Origin: Cladopsammia gracilis
Lineage: Eukaryota > Cnidaria > Anthozoa > Scleractinia > Dendrophylliidae
Assembly: GCA_022457155.1 (NCBI GenBank)
Contig: JAJGOT010000347.1
Location: 516,001-580,000, forward strand
Reading direction: 5' to 3'
Length of the DNA: 64,000 nt
Below, piece by piece: positions 1-10,790 of the stretch. Under the pieces are notes generated by a model. The model was not told where the DNA came from. It was given only the letters and a program-made list of their open reading frames with translations, and ran no database searches. Made by a program: the position numbers and the translations under genes. How positions within the stretch are numbered: the stretch's first letter is position 1; the number at the start of each line of letters is the position of its first letter.

Positions 1-362
1 TTGTCAACTTGTAGACAAGCTTGCTTGTATCCGAACCCCTGACAACTTGAGAAGCCTGGGCGAGCGTTATCTCGAATGTCAAATCGTTGTAGAGTGCCTG
101 TGGGTACATGACGCCGTGGTCTGTTATAATCTGGTGGTCAAGATTGATGCGGTATTTGTTTTTTGTAAATGGTCTCCAGCTTGTTTTCCGCATCCACGCC
201 AGAGGTCTTCTTGTCGCCGGCACTAGAGCGAATCTTGCTCAAGTCTACACTCTGGATGCCCTCGGGGAGCATGTTATCTCTCTTATCAACAGAGAGGAAT
301 AGGATCCTGACGAAAGAGAAGGAATGGTTGCTAGGGCTAGGGACTGGATCAAAAGGCTCCAT
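1..362 (-). pseudogene. Polinton-type capsid protein fragment, frameshifted
   Basis: Two minus-strand reading frames lie head to tail, one from 362 to 138 and one from about 161 to the window edge. Both read like adjacent stretches of a Polinton (Maverick) double-jelly-roll major capsid protein; the first has motifs such as LPEGIQSVDLSKI and the second TDHGVMYPQAL. They are offset by one base, and the change falls in an A/T run near 155-163, so the copy is dead. The 5' part overlaps the plus-strand reading frame at 324, which suggests a deletion joined two Polinton genes. Family assignment is from memory of Polinton proteins, without a search. Other Polinton core genes are not in the window. 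Confidence 0.55.
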
Positions 363-860
363 CCGAGAGTTGATTTTCGTAGATTAGGCCCAATTAATTT
401 CGGCAAAAAACCAGGAAACGAAAGCAAAATAGTCTCCTTTGGGGTAAGAGGCGGTGAAACTCCCGTTTTCAAGCAGGATGGTTCAGGGCTTCTTAAATCA
501 TTCACAGACAGGTTCAAAGGGGCTCTTGGCCCAAGCGCTGAAGAGATCGTCTCTGAAGACAATACAACTATAAGAGAAGAAAGACAAAGGTTGAAGGAGG
601 CAGAGAAACAACTAAAGGAGGCGGAAAGGGTTTCTGTAGCACGGCAACAAGCAGCAAGTGAGGTTCAAAATCTCAGGGGGAGAATCGAAGAAACTCAAGC
701 TAGGATTGACGCTCTGGATCAGGAACACGGTTCAAGCGTTGAGAGTCAAACCGAGCAGGAGATGTTTGCCCTCGAGTTTCTTCAACACATTTACAGAGTT
801 CGCCTTTTTTTCCTTTTCTGCATCCATAGCAAAGAAGACTTCCATGTCTTGAGTGATTAA
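324..860 (+). pseudogene. Polinton-associated coiled-coil protein, 3'-truncated
   Basis: An open frame of 178 codons from ATG 324. Residues 1-75 are basic and glycine-rich (DFRRLGPINFGKKPGNE is typical of a protein found beside Polinton capsid genes). Residues 80-145 are a charged heptad-like helix (EERQRLKEAEKQLKEAE) predicting a coiled coil. After about residue 145 the sequence turns hydrophobic and low-complexity and no longer looks like the same protein, so the end was probably lost. It is divergent to the capsid fragment at 1-362. A role in the virion is inferred from that neighbour only. Confidence 0.5.
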
Positions 861-1031
861 AGGCCGTTCGTTTACTTGATTGTGTCAGAACGCTCTTTCT
901 TCCTCTCCCCATCGTCGCTTAGGTACCCAGGAGAGGGGTTTCTCCAATTGGTTATGTCTAGCTTGCTGTGTTCAAATAACGGTTTATTAGGGTCTGTAAC
1001 AGCTTAAAAATATAAGAGAGACCCCGACCCC

Positions 1032-1221
1032 GGAGTAGTATATAAGGAGTCAGCTCAGACACCATTTTTCTGAAGGCCCAAAATAAGCCGCCAAACGCCC
1101 GAGTTACCGAGCCCCCAGGGCGAATGCAATGAGCCCTGGGGGCTCGGTAACTCGGGCGTTTGGCGGCTTATTTTGGGCCTTCAGAAAAATGGTGTCTGAC
1201 TGACTCCTTATATACTACTCC
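1032..1221. repeat. Near-perfect palindrome, 90-bp arms
   Basis: The left arm 1032-1121 and right arm 1133-1221 are reverse complements except for a one-base indel (GTCAGCTCAG against GTCAGTCAG), separated by an 11-bp loop at 1122-1132. The outer ends read GGAGTAGTATATAAGGAG. No clear target-site duplication flanks it. It lies just past the Polinton fragments and could be two Polinton termini brought together, or an independent palindromic MITE. Confidence 0.85.
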
Positions 1222-2097
1222 AGCGTCTCCCGTTTAAAACGAGTATTGAGAAGTCTGTATTGACTTGACTAGTATCGAGTAGCATATTCATTTTGGAGTA
1301 CCAAATTCTTGAATCAATGGAAAATCTTGGACTGCTAGGTAGGCTGCAATAAGCAATAATTTAACTGAAGGATTAGAACTTTCGTGAACTCAAAGCGGAC
1401 TTCTTTAAGATGAAGAGCTGAGACGGCTGAGACGTGTTCATCTTAAAATGCATTGAATAATGTTATGAATTAATTATTTACGGTCATTAGAATTGGCAGA
1501 AGGGTGCCTCTTATCAGATGATTTTTTTTTTAAAATGCGCCTGGTACAGTAGTAAAATTTTCCACTATAAATCCACCATCGAAGAAGCAAGCAAAATGTT
1601 CTTCACGAGTAGAAAAGAAAGGAGAAAAATGTGTTCAGTATTCATGAAAAAGTTTAGTATTCATGAAAGTGTTCTTTAAACACATTTTGGTTCAGGCCTA
1701 GGTAAGGGCTTGATTTATTTCAAATTGATAATTACAACAGTGAAAAACACAGGAAGTACGATCTCTGTGATTTAGAATAACAACCATCTTCAAGTGATTT
1801 ATGATCATATACGCACCATACACGATGATTGTAGGGTCCATGAGCAAATATCAATAATTCCTTTTTGCAGGATTGTTAGCTACGCCCGCGTAGCTGGTGT
1901 AAGCGGCGAGGGAAGGGGAGGGATGAAAGGGAGGATTATCGGTGAGAAAGAAGGAGTATCTTTAATTTATCCACCTTCGTCTATTTTTTCACCATTGACT
2001 AACCTGTTATTGTTCCTTCATAATTTCGCAACAAAATTACTCATCCAAGCTACGAAAAAACGGTATATTATGGTAATACCGAGGGTCTTTTTATAGA
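1222..2097. other. Intergenic, no gene seen
   Basis: AT-rich sequence. The open frame at 1794-2096 has no coding-like composition, splice sites or recognisable motif. Confidence 0.5.
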
Positions 2098-2600
2098 CAA
2101 TAGTCATAGACAAATTCGGCTAACGCATTGTTGTACCCAATTCAAACATTCTGGGAATAAGATTCTTTATTCACAGTATTTCCATATAATTTCCATGTCA
2201 ATGCTTTATTGATGTGGAAATATGACGAACAATGAGTTCTAATCCCAAAAGGTTCGAATTAGGTACAACATTGCGTTAGCCGAATTTATCTATTATTAGC
2301 GAATTTTTGTTATATTGTTAAACATGATAAAAAAAATTACTTTTGAATATTTTTATTCAATAAAATTGAAGCTACAAAACTACATTTAATAACGTGTATT
2401 GCAAAAGCAACTTTTTTTACATTGTTACACGTCAAACTAAATTCACCCTCGATTGCACGCTCACAAATTTTCAGTATAATTTCTCTTATTCTGAAACGAA
2501 CAACGTTTAGTACTGTACTTATAACATTACTTTTCAATGTTTTTTTGTTATAAAATATAATTGAAGTCGTTAATATTGTTATGTCATTTGTTGAATCTGT
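2098..2600 (+). repeat. Dispersed 500-bp repeat with inner inverted repeat, copy 1
   Basis: The same sequence recurs at 37497-37998. The first 190 bp form an inverted repeat: the left end contains ACAAATTCGGCTAACGCATT (from 2109) and the right end is its near complement, ending near 2289. The following 300 bp of AT-rich sequence also match between copies, so the duplicated unit is larger than the hairpin. Confidence 0.75.
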
Positions 2601-3672
2601 ATGGAGTCGAACTATTGATTAGCTCCAGCCCCCTCGTAGGGAACTCTTTAGGCACGAAGAATGAGGACGAGTAAAGTGCTAGGATAGAGACTGGTAACGT
2701 GAACAAAAATACCACTGACTTGGGAGGGGGACGGTAGAAGAGAAACATATGAAGTGCCTGGACTCCTCACCCACCTCTCCCATTCCTTTTTGTCTGTTTA
2801 CCTCGGACCCCTATTCCTCTCCCCAGTTTTCCCACCGGTTTCAAACAAACGTCACGCTTTGAACTTAATAAATTATCAATGACTTGAGAAGTGTACATCC
2901 CTAAGCTACTTGATTATATAAGGGATAAAACTTTTTATGTATGAATGAATATCAAGCAATAATTTCGAATAATTTCGACATTAAATGTCGAATAATTTCA
3001 CTTGTTTCTTTGTAACTGACACTTCCGGTTTAGTGACTTCCGGCCACTCTCACTTCCGGCAAAACATGATTTCTGAAGTGTCACGACAGCGTCTCCTACA
3101 ACCCTACTAACATGAGTAACGTTCACGTCAGGTATATATTACACTCGCAAGAATGACTGGCTTCATTGTGGTACAGCTTTTATTGATAAAACATTCAATA
3201 GTAACATTCAATAGTAACGTGGTTTGCAGGAACGATGACTGAATGAAAGGAGTAACTCTTCTCTTCTTATCTTGTTTAAAATATTAAAATATAAATTACT
3301 TATTTTCTTATGGTGCATTAAATATATGACAAATGTTTCTTACGCATGCGCATGACATACGTTTTCCTTAATTTGGTCTTATTATTTTTTGTCACGATTT
3401 TGCATGCAAATTTATGCAAGCATATTTTAGTGTACGCGAACTCGCCCCTGCTTCTCCTAGAAAGTTGTTTTTGTCCCCTATTAATATAAAAGGCTACAGG
3501 AAGGTTAAATCGATCAGAATCCGTCTACTGCGCACATGTTTGGGCTTTAGGGGTAGTAGAGAGAACCTGTCTGTCACTCGGAGAAGACTATCGGATTTCA
3601 AACAAAAATGCCCGCTTCTGTACGTATACTGCGCACTTTTAATTTTTCAGACGTTCATTTTCCATTACCAAA
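2601..3672. other. Intergenic, no gene seen
   Basis: No supported gene. Positions 3400-3430 resemble a dispersed repeat piece seen again at 18240-18270 (GCATGCAAATTTATGCA). Confidence 0.4.
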
Positions 3673-3794
3673 ATGTCGAGACGCCCTTTAAGACTTCGAA
3701 ATGGAAAAGAAGATTTGTATGCCTTTGAATTGGCGGTTAGAGAGCTGAAAGCGGTGGAATCTTTCTTTGAGGGTCAGCATTCATTTATCACAAA
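3673..3794 (+). CDS. Candidate first coding exon, unknown protein
   Basis: An ATG at 3673 opens about 40 codons with coding-like composition (basic start MSRRPLRLRNGKED, then an amphipathic stretch AFELAVRELKAVESFF). It runs to a consensus splice donor, AAA followed by GTAAGG at 3795, and an acceptor-like TTTTTCAG lies about 25 bp before the ATG. I do not recognise the product and found no downstream exon in phase. It could equally be a fragment of a decayed gene. Confidence 0.3.
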
Positions 3795-4756
3795 GTAAGG
3801 ACTTGTCTTAACTCCTTCAAAATTCATACTCGAAGCGCGAAGCGACAGACTTTTCTACTAATTTTCAAGCATCCCTGGAAAACTACGGTAAAGAAAATAT
3901 GCTTTTTGAATGTCCATTTACTTTGTAAGAGACATTTCATAGACTGTTTTCTTCGTGAAGCCAATGATCACGGTAAAGGCACGCTGTTAAATATAATTAA
4001 GTTTAATAGCGCTTTCTGAAATAAAGTTTGCTTTCAAGATTTTTTGATTCAAGAAAACATTATGCGAATCATCTTTTCGGATAAGAATGGCATTTTATAT
4101 ACACAGGAAAAGTCGGAAATTTTAGAAAACACTAGATATAATAAAGCAGGTTGCTGAATTTAAATATTTTGTGATGTTTATAATATAATTCGCAGACGAT
4201 AGCGCTTCGCGCTGCAATTAGGATAAATAAATCGCCAAGCCTTCCGGAAGCAGAAATATTTTTTTTCATTACCTGTAAGTAAATTTGGGGCTTCCAAAAA
4301 TTTATTGGAAACCGGGCAGGAGAAGGGGTCTTTGGGCTTGGAAATCCAGGCTTGAGGCGGGGTCTAGCAGGCCAGGAAATAAATTCGGGCGGAGGGAGAG
4401 GGGTCAAACTATCTTGCCATCTGTAGGTGGGGGAGGGGGTGGATTCTTTCTGAAATAACCCAATGTAATAGAAATAATTCACGGTTTGGGAAGTATTACA
4501 CTAGTATGGGTTTCATCGGGAATCAAAACATTAAATATTCAAAGCGAGTACAAAAATATGGTAGCTTCAATCAACATGTCTTGAGTGATGGTGCAATGTG
4601 TGTAACGCAAAATTCGTTGAGGGGGGAGGGGTGCGTGACCCGTTTAAAATAAACCATAAAACTTTCTTATGCAAGCGCATGAGTATAGGCTACTGTAACA
4701 TCTTGTTAAAGTAATAAATCACTGGTTTCAGTTTTGATGTTTGGGTATCATGTTAC

Positions 4757-4818
4757 ACGAACTCTCTCTAAGGCGGACAGTAAATCTGGTACCTAGGGTG
4801 TCCGCCTTAGAGAGAGTT
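4757..4818. repeat. Hairpin with exact 20-bp arms
   Basis: AACTCTCTCTAAGGCGGACA and its exact reverse complement are separated by about 20 bp. The arm resembles the AAGACGGACACC-type motif in the dispersed repeat at 11430-11490 and 58370-58410. Confidence 0.8.
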
Positions 4819-4839
4819 GACTGTATCAGTGCATATAAT

Positions 4840-5140
4840 TATGCGAGTAAAATAGTGGTAGCAAGGTATAATGGGGGTGACTACTGCAAAATCGTTCATA
4901 TTTTAAACAAGAACGGACAAATGCCTGTGGTATTCACTGCGAATGAACAAATGATCCAAATGTAAAATGAAAACAGGCAAATGGTGAAAATAAATAAGGT
5001 TTGCAGTCGACGTGATACCCATAGACTAACTCACACTTGCAATCAAATTTCTATGTATAACTAACTTTATTTTAACGTCCAGTTTTTTTTTTACATCAAA
5101 CAAAGAAAAGCAGAATATAGCTTATCTCTTTATACATAAT
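4840..5140 (+). repeat. Dispersed repeat, uninterrupted copy
   Basis: Matches 38455-38554 plus 39188-39360. Here the two halves are contiguous, so this copy shows the empty site of the element at 38555-39190. Shared landmarks are AACAAGAACGGA, TTTGCAGTCGACGT and TTTATTTTAACGTCCAGTT. Confidence 0.75.
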
Positions 5141-5295
5141 ATGATGTAAATAACATGCAAATCACTGAACATAGACTGTAAATGATAATGACTTTTGGAC
5201 ATTTACATGTTATCAATAATCATGTAAATATAAGACATGAAACATGTAAATTGTGAAGGTATAAGAACAGATCGAGGAAAATTGGAAAACGGAGG

Positions 5296-5600
5296 TTATA
5301 AAGACCCTGTAAATAACATGTAAATTGAAAAAAACGGGGCTATCAAGACCCTGTAAATAACATGCAAATTGATAAGGGGAGCTATCAAGACCCTGTAAAT
5401 AATATGTAAATTGAAAAAGGGGGCTATCAAGACCCTGTAAATAACATGTAAATTGAAAAGGGGAGCTATCAAGACCCTGTAAATAACATGTAAATTGAAA
5501 AAGGGGGCTATCAACACCCTGTTAATAAAATGTAAATTGAAAATTGGGGCTATCAAGACCCTGTAAATAACAGGTCAATTGACAAAGCGGGCTATCAATG
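5296..5600. repeat. Tandem repeat, about 42-bp unit, 7 copies
   Basis: Units contain CCTGTAAATAACATGTAAAT followed by a short purine-rich segment and GGGCTATCAAGA. Copies start near 5308, 5351, 5392, 5436, 5478, 5519 and 5561. The minus-strand open frame across it (5296-5556) simply follows the 14-codon period and is not a gene. Confidence 0.9.
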
Positions 5601-5989
5601 CTGCGTCTTCAACTGAAAAACATTTTTGCAACACCATACCATAATTTGAGGACCTTACTGTTTAGACAAGTACAGCAGTGAGTCTAGCAATGTAATAGTC
5701 CCAATTTGTTTCGATTTAATGCTGGTTCCTTATTATCATGTAAAATATTCCCTGCCACAAAAATGAATACAACTTTACAGTTTTAGACGGAATTTTCAAG
5801 GCATGCCACTTTAAATGCATACATGTTAATGATGATAATAACATTCTTTATTGAGGATTCCATCTTCACCAGTAGTGATTTACAGAGTGGTCCTCTCTAA
5901 GACTATAAGATGTTAATTTTCTTTCACTTGTTGAAAAAAAAAAACGTCATGAACATCTGTGGTCCTGGCCAAATGGAGAAACAAGTCGA

Positions 5990-6525
5990 CATCAATAATA
6001 AGTTAACGAAACTGCAAATACCATGAATGATCTATTGCGTAACATTGGATTAGTACTCAGGACCGATCAAACAATGTAAAATGGCATTCTTTTCGAAATG
6101 CCACTACGGTTGGCCAGACCTGACAATGACATGACACTGACATGTATCATAATGCCATAATGCCAGAATGCCATAATTGTTTGTGGCGTGACCGTTGAGC
6201 CATTTTTCCTTTCAGCTCTTTCTAGAATGAATAGCGACATATATGCCATGGGAAAGGTGAATCGTTGCCGAGTCTCATGATTCTCTAGCTACGACTCACT
6301 GACGAGAGCCAAGAAGCTCGAAACAGCTGTCTGTGTCTGCTTTCTAGTTTTGAGCGCTTATCATGTCAGGTTTGGCCAACCTAGTGCCATTTCGATTAGA
6401 ATGGCTCTTTACATTGTTTGATCGGTCATTGCAGTGGTCTTATCACTGTGTGTACTGATCCAATGTCACGCAATAGATCGTTCACGGTATTTGCAGTTTC
6501 GTTGATTTATTTGAAGTCACCTGCT
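5990..6525 (+). mobile_element. Inverted-repeat element carrying a hammerhead motif (Penelope/retrozyme-like)
   Basis: The left arm (about 5990-6128) and right arm (about 6360-6525) are inverted copies sharing AACGAAACTGCAAATACC, GATCTATTGCG, ACCGATCAAACAATGTAAA and GGTTGGCCA. The central 230 bp holds a complete hammerhead-like sequence at 6293-6337. Penelope-like elements have pseudo-LTRs with hammerhead ribozymes, sometimes inverted, so this is likely a Penelope pseudo-LTR pair or a related non-autonomous element. It ends within about 10-20 bp of the point where homology between TPR gene 1 and gene 2 stops (near 6533). Confidence 0.6.
6293..6337 (+). ncRNA. Hammerhead ribozyme (type I, minimal)
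   Basis: The conserved core reads CTGACGA at 6299-6305. Stem II is GAGC (6306-6309) with GCTC (6316-6319) around a CAAGAA loop. GAAA follows at 6320-6323. Stem III is a two-base AC/GT helix with loop AGCT, ending in the cleavage triplet GTC with the cut after 6331. Stem I pairs 6293-6298 with 6332-6337, five of six positions. All invariant core bases I know for hammerheads are present. Activity is inferred. Confidence 0.6.
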
Positions 6526-6532
6526 TAATAAT

Positions 6533-6629
6533 GTACCTTTTGACAGTTCCTAGATTTTAATACCATCGTCAATTTTGTGTATAGAGACAAAACCGTGCAT
6601 GGTGAAATGAAGCTAAACAGGTCATCGTT
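6533..6629 (-). pseudogene. Decayed start of the lost CHAT-domain region of TPR gene 1
   Basis: Downstream of the gene 1 stop (TAG, 6632-6630) the DNA still aligns with gene 2 at 43705-43800. The TAG stands where gene 2 has a lysine AAG. The next codons keep the NDDLFS-type sequence, then an indel shifts the frame, and alignment ends near 6533. The rest of the CHAT domain is absent. Confidence 0.8.
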
Positions 6630-9600
6630 CTAATCACCACTGTCTCTTGTCTCGGACTGACCAGCTTTAGAAGCATATTGCCATTCCAAAAGATCAACTA
6701 GAGCTTGCGCTCGTCCTTCTTCGACAGCAAACAAAGCTTCTTTGATCTTGCCTTGTTTCAACAAAACTCTGTACAAATTAGAATAGCTTCCATCATGTTC
6801 ATGTCGAAAACTAATCTTCCACTCATCTCTTGACCGTAGAAGACTTCTTACAACATTATAAACATTAACGCTTGCCTGGTAACATTCTGCAGCTTTGTTG
6901 AAATCACCGAGACGCTCAAAAGTACGGCCAAGATTGTTATACCCAGTTCCTTCCCCGTCCTTATCACCCACCTCTTTCGCAATGCCAATACATAGGTTGT
7001 GGTATTCTATGGCTTTGATGAAATCACCGAGATTGTGAAAAGCATTGCCAAGATTGCCATACGCAATTCCTTCCCCGGCCTTATCTCCCACCTCTTTCGC
7101 AATGCTAAGATGTAGGTTGAGGTATTCCACGGCTTTTTTGGAATCACCGAGACGGTCGAAAGCACTGCCAAGATTGCAATACGCCTTTCCTTCCCCAGCC
7201 TTATCTCCCACCTCTTTCGCAATGCTAAGATGTAGGTTGTGGTATTCCACAGCTTTTTTGAAATCACCGAGACTGTAAAAAACATTTCCAAAATTGCCAT
7301 ACACACATCCTTCCCCGTCCTTATCTCCCACCTCTTTCGCAATGATAAGATGTAGGTTGAGGTATTCTACAGCTTTGTTGAAATCACCGAGACTGTGAAA
7401 AACATTGCCAAGATTGCCATACGCACTTCCTTCCCCGGCCTTATCTCCCACCTCTTTCGCAATGCTAAGATGTAGGTTGAGGTATTCCACGGCTTTTTTG
7501 AAATCACCGAGACTGTCAAAATCATTGCCAAGATTGCAATACGCCTTTCCTTCCCCGGCCTTATCACCCACCTCTTTCGCAATGCTAAGATGTAGGTTGT
7601 GGTATTCCACAGCTTTTTTGAAATCACCGAGACTGTAAAAAACATTTCCAATATTGCCATACGCACGTCCTTCCCCGGCCTTATCTCCCACCTCTTTCGC
7701 AATACTAAGACTATGGTTGTGGTATTCTACGGCTTTGTTGAAATCACCGAGACTGTCAAAATCATTGCCAAGATTGCAATACGCCTTTCCTTCCCCGGCC
7801 TTATCACCCACCTCTTTCGCAATGCTAAGATGTAGGTTGTGGTATTCCACAGCCTTTTTGAAATCACCGAGACAGTGAAAAGCACCTCCAAGATTACCAT
7901 ACGCACCTCCTTCCATGGCCTTATCTCCCACCTCTTTCGCAATTCTAAGGTCCAGGTTGTGGTATTCTACAGCTTTGTTGAAATCACCGAGTCTGTAAAA
8001 AACATTTCCAATATTGCCATACGCCTTTCCTTCCCCGGCCTTATCACCCACATCTTTCGCAATGCTAAGATGTAGGTTGTGGTATTCCACAGCTTTTTTG
8101 AAATCACCGAGACATTGAAAAGCACCTCCAAGATTACCATACGCATCTCCTTCCATGGCCTTATCTCCCACCTCTTTCGCAATACTAAGACATAGGTTGT
8201 GGTATTCTACGGCTTTGTTGAAATCACCGAGACTGTTAAAAGCACATCCAAGATTGCAATTCGACGTTCCTTCCCTGGTCTTATCTCCTACCTCTTTCGC
8301 AATACTAAGACATAGGTTGTGATATTCTACGGCTTTGTTGAAATCACCGAGACGGTGAAAAGCACATCCAAGATTACAATAGGCACGTCCTTCCCTGGCC
8401 TTATCTCCCACCTCTTTGGCAGTACTAAGATGTAGGTTTTGGTATTCTATGGCTTTGTTGAAATCACCGAGACTGTAAAAGGCATTGCCAAGTTTGCCAT
8501 ACGCCTTTCCTTCCCCGGCCTTATCTCCCACGTCTTTCGCAATACTAAGACTATGGTTGTGGTATTCTACGGCTTTGTTGAAATCACCGAGACTGTCAAA
8601 AGCATTGCCAAGATTGCCATACGCCTTTCCTTCCCCGGCCTTATCTCCCATGTCTTTCGCAATACTAAGACTATGGTTGTGGTATTCTACGGCTTTGTTG
8701 AAATCACCGAGACTGTCAAAAGCATTGCCAAGATTGCTATACGCCTTTCCTTCCCCGGCCTTATCTCCCATGTCTTTCGCAATACTAAGACTATGGTTGT
8801 GGTATTCTACGGCTTTGTTGAAATCACCGAGACAGTGAAAAGCACCTCCAAGATCATCATAAGCACCTCCTTCCCTGGCCTTATCACCCACCTCTTTCGC
8901 AATACTAAGACATAGGTTGTGGTATTCTACGGCTTTGTTGAAATCACCGAGACTGTCAAAAGCATAGCCAAGATTGCGATACGCCTTTCCTTCCTCGGCC
9001 TTATCTCCCATGTCTTTCGCAATACTTAGACTATGGTTGTGGTATTCTACAGCTTTATTGAAATCACCGAGACTGTCAAAAGCATAGCCAAGATTGCGAT
9101 ACGCCTTTCCTTCCTCGGTCTTATCTCCAACTTCTTTCGTAATACTAAGATGTAGGTTGTGGTATTCTACAGCTTTGTTGAAATCACCAAGACTTTCAAA
9201 AGCCTTGCCAAGTTTGCCATACGCCTTTCCTTCCCCGGCCTTATCTCCCATGTCTTTCGCAATACTAAGACTATGGTTGTGGTATTCTACGGCTTTGTTG
9301 AAATCACCGAGACTGTCAAAAGCATAGCCAAGATTGAAATACGCAATTCCTTCCCCGGCCTTATCTCCCAAGTCTTTTGAAATCCTGAGATGTAGGTTGT
9401 GGTATTCGACTGCTTTGTTGAAATCACCGTGACTGTCAAAAGCATTGCCAAGATTGAAATACGCCATTCCTTCACCGGCCTTATCTCTCATGTCTTTCGC
9501 AATACTAAGACTATGGTTGTGGTATTCTACGGCTTTGTTGAAATCACCGAGACTGTCAAACGTATTGCCAAGATTGCCATACGCCTTTCCTTCTCCGACC

Positions 9601-10686
9601 TTATCTCCCATGTCTTTCGCAATACTAAGACTATGGTTGTGGTATTCTACGGCTTTGTTGAAATCACCGAGACTGTCAAACGCATTGCCAAGATTGCCAT
9701 ACGCCTTTCCTTCTCCGACCTTATCTCCCATGTCTTTCGCAATACTAAGACTATGGTTGTGGTATTCTACGGCTTTGTTGAAATCACCGAGACTGTCAAA
9801 AGCATTGCCAAGATTGCCATACGCCTTTCCTTCCCCGGCCTTATCTCCCATGTCTTTCGCAATACTAAGACATAGGTTGTGGTATTTTACGGCTTTGTAG
9901 AAATCACCGAGACAGTAAAAAGTACATCCAAGATTACAATAGGCACGTCCCTCCTCGGCCTTATCTCCCACCTCTTTGGCAATACTAAGACTATTGTTGT
10001 GGTATTCTACGGCTTTGTTGAAATCACCGAGACTTTCAAAAGCATTGCCAAGATTGCCATAAGCCTTTCCTTCTCCGGCCTTATCTCGTATGTTTTTCGC
10101 AATACTAAGTCTATGGCTGTGATATTCCACGGCTTTGTTGAAATCACCGAGACAGTGAAAAGCACATCCAAGATTACAATAGGCACGTCTTTCCCCGGCC
10201 TTATCTCCCAACTCTTTGGCAATACTAAGATGTAGGTTTTGGTATTCTATGACTTTGTTGAAATCACCGAGACTGAAAAAAGCATTGCCAAGATTGTCAT
10301 ACGCCATTCCTTCCCAGGCCTTATCTCCCAGGTCTTTTGAAATTCTGAGATGTAGGTTGTGGTATTCTACGGCTTTGTTGAAATCACCGAGACTGTGAAA
10401 AGCATTGCCAAGATTGCCATACGCCATTCCTTCCCCGGCCTTATCTCCCAAGTCTTTTGAAATCCTGAGATCTAGGTTGTGGTATTCTACGGCTTTGTTG
10501 AAATCACCGATTCTTTGAAATGCAATGCCAAGATTGTTATACAAACGTCCCTCCTCAGCTTTGTTTCCTTCTGCTTGCGCGATACCAAGATGTAATATTA
10601 AATAGGTGATTTTTTCTTTTTCATTTTCACTTTCACTTTCATTTTCATTTTCATTTTCACTTTCACTTTCACTTTCATTTTTACTT

Positions 10687-10729
<43 letters not shown>

Positions 10730-10790
10730 CACTCGACGTCTGTTGGCTTTCTGCAAACATCTGAATTGCTCGTTGAAGTAAGTTATTTAC
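6630..10790 (-). CDS. TPR gene 1 last exon: Ser-Glu tract and 31 TPR units
   Basis: The acceptor is TTACAG at 10796-10791, and the frame starts with VNNLLQRAIQMF. Residues about 18-55 form a Ser/Glu/Asn tract encoded by a hexanucleotide repeat. Repeat units are exactly 120 bp from the GAAATCACCGAG block at 6901 to that at 10501 (31 units). Several neighbouring units are almost identical (for example 9480-9840), which points to recent unit duplication or gene conversion. Canonical TPRs are 34 residues; the 40-residue spacing is that of LGN/Pins and TTC28. The stop codon TAG is at 6632-6630. Confidence 0.9.

Noticed and set aside
1794..2096. 100-codon open frame
   Set aside because: No coding-like composition, no splice or promoter context.
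3673..3794. Upstream exon of the SNX-like gene
   Set aside because: Sequence does not match PX or BAR regions of SNX5/6, and the exon ends in a phase that does not join 32129.
4132..4482. 116-codon minus-strand frame
   Set aside because: Low-complexity G-rich sequence on the plus strand gives a Pro-rich frame by chance.
7045..10398. Plus-strand open frames of 60-158 codons across the TPR array (e.g. 8439-8915)
   Set aside because: They repeat with the 120-bp period of the minus-strand TPR exon; shadows of one gene.
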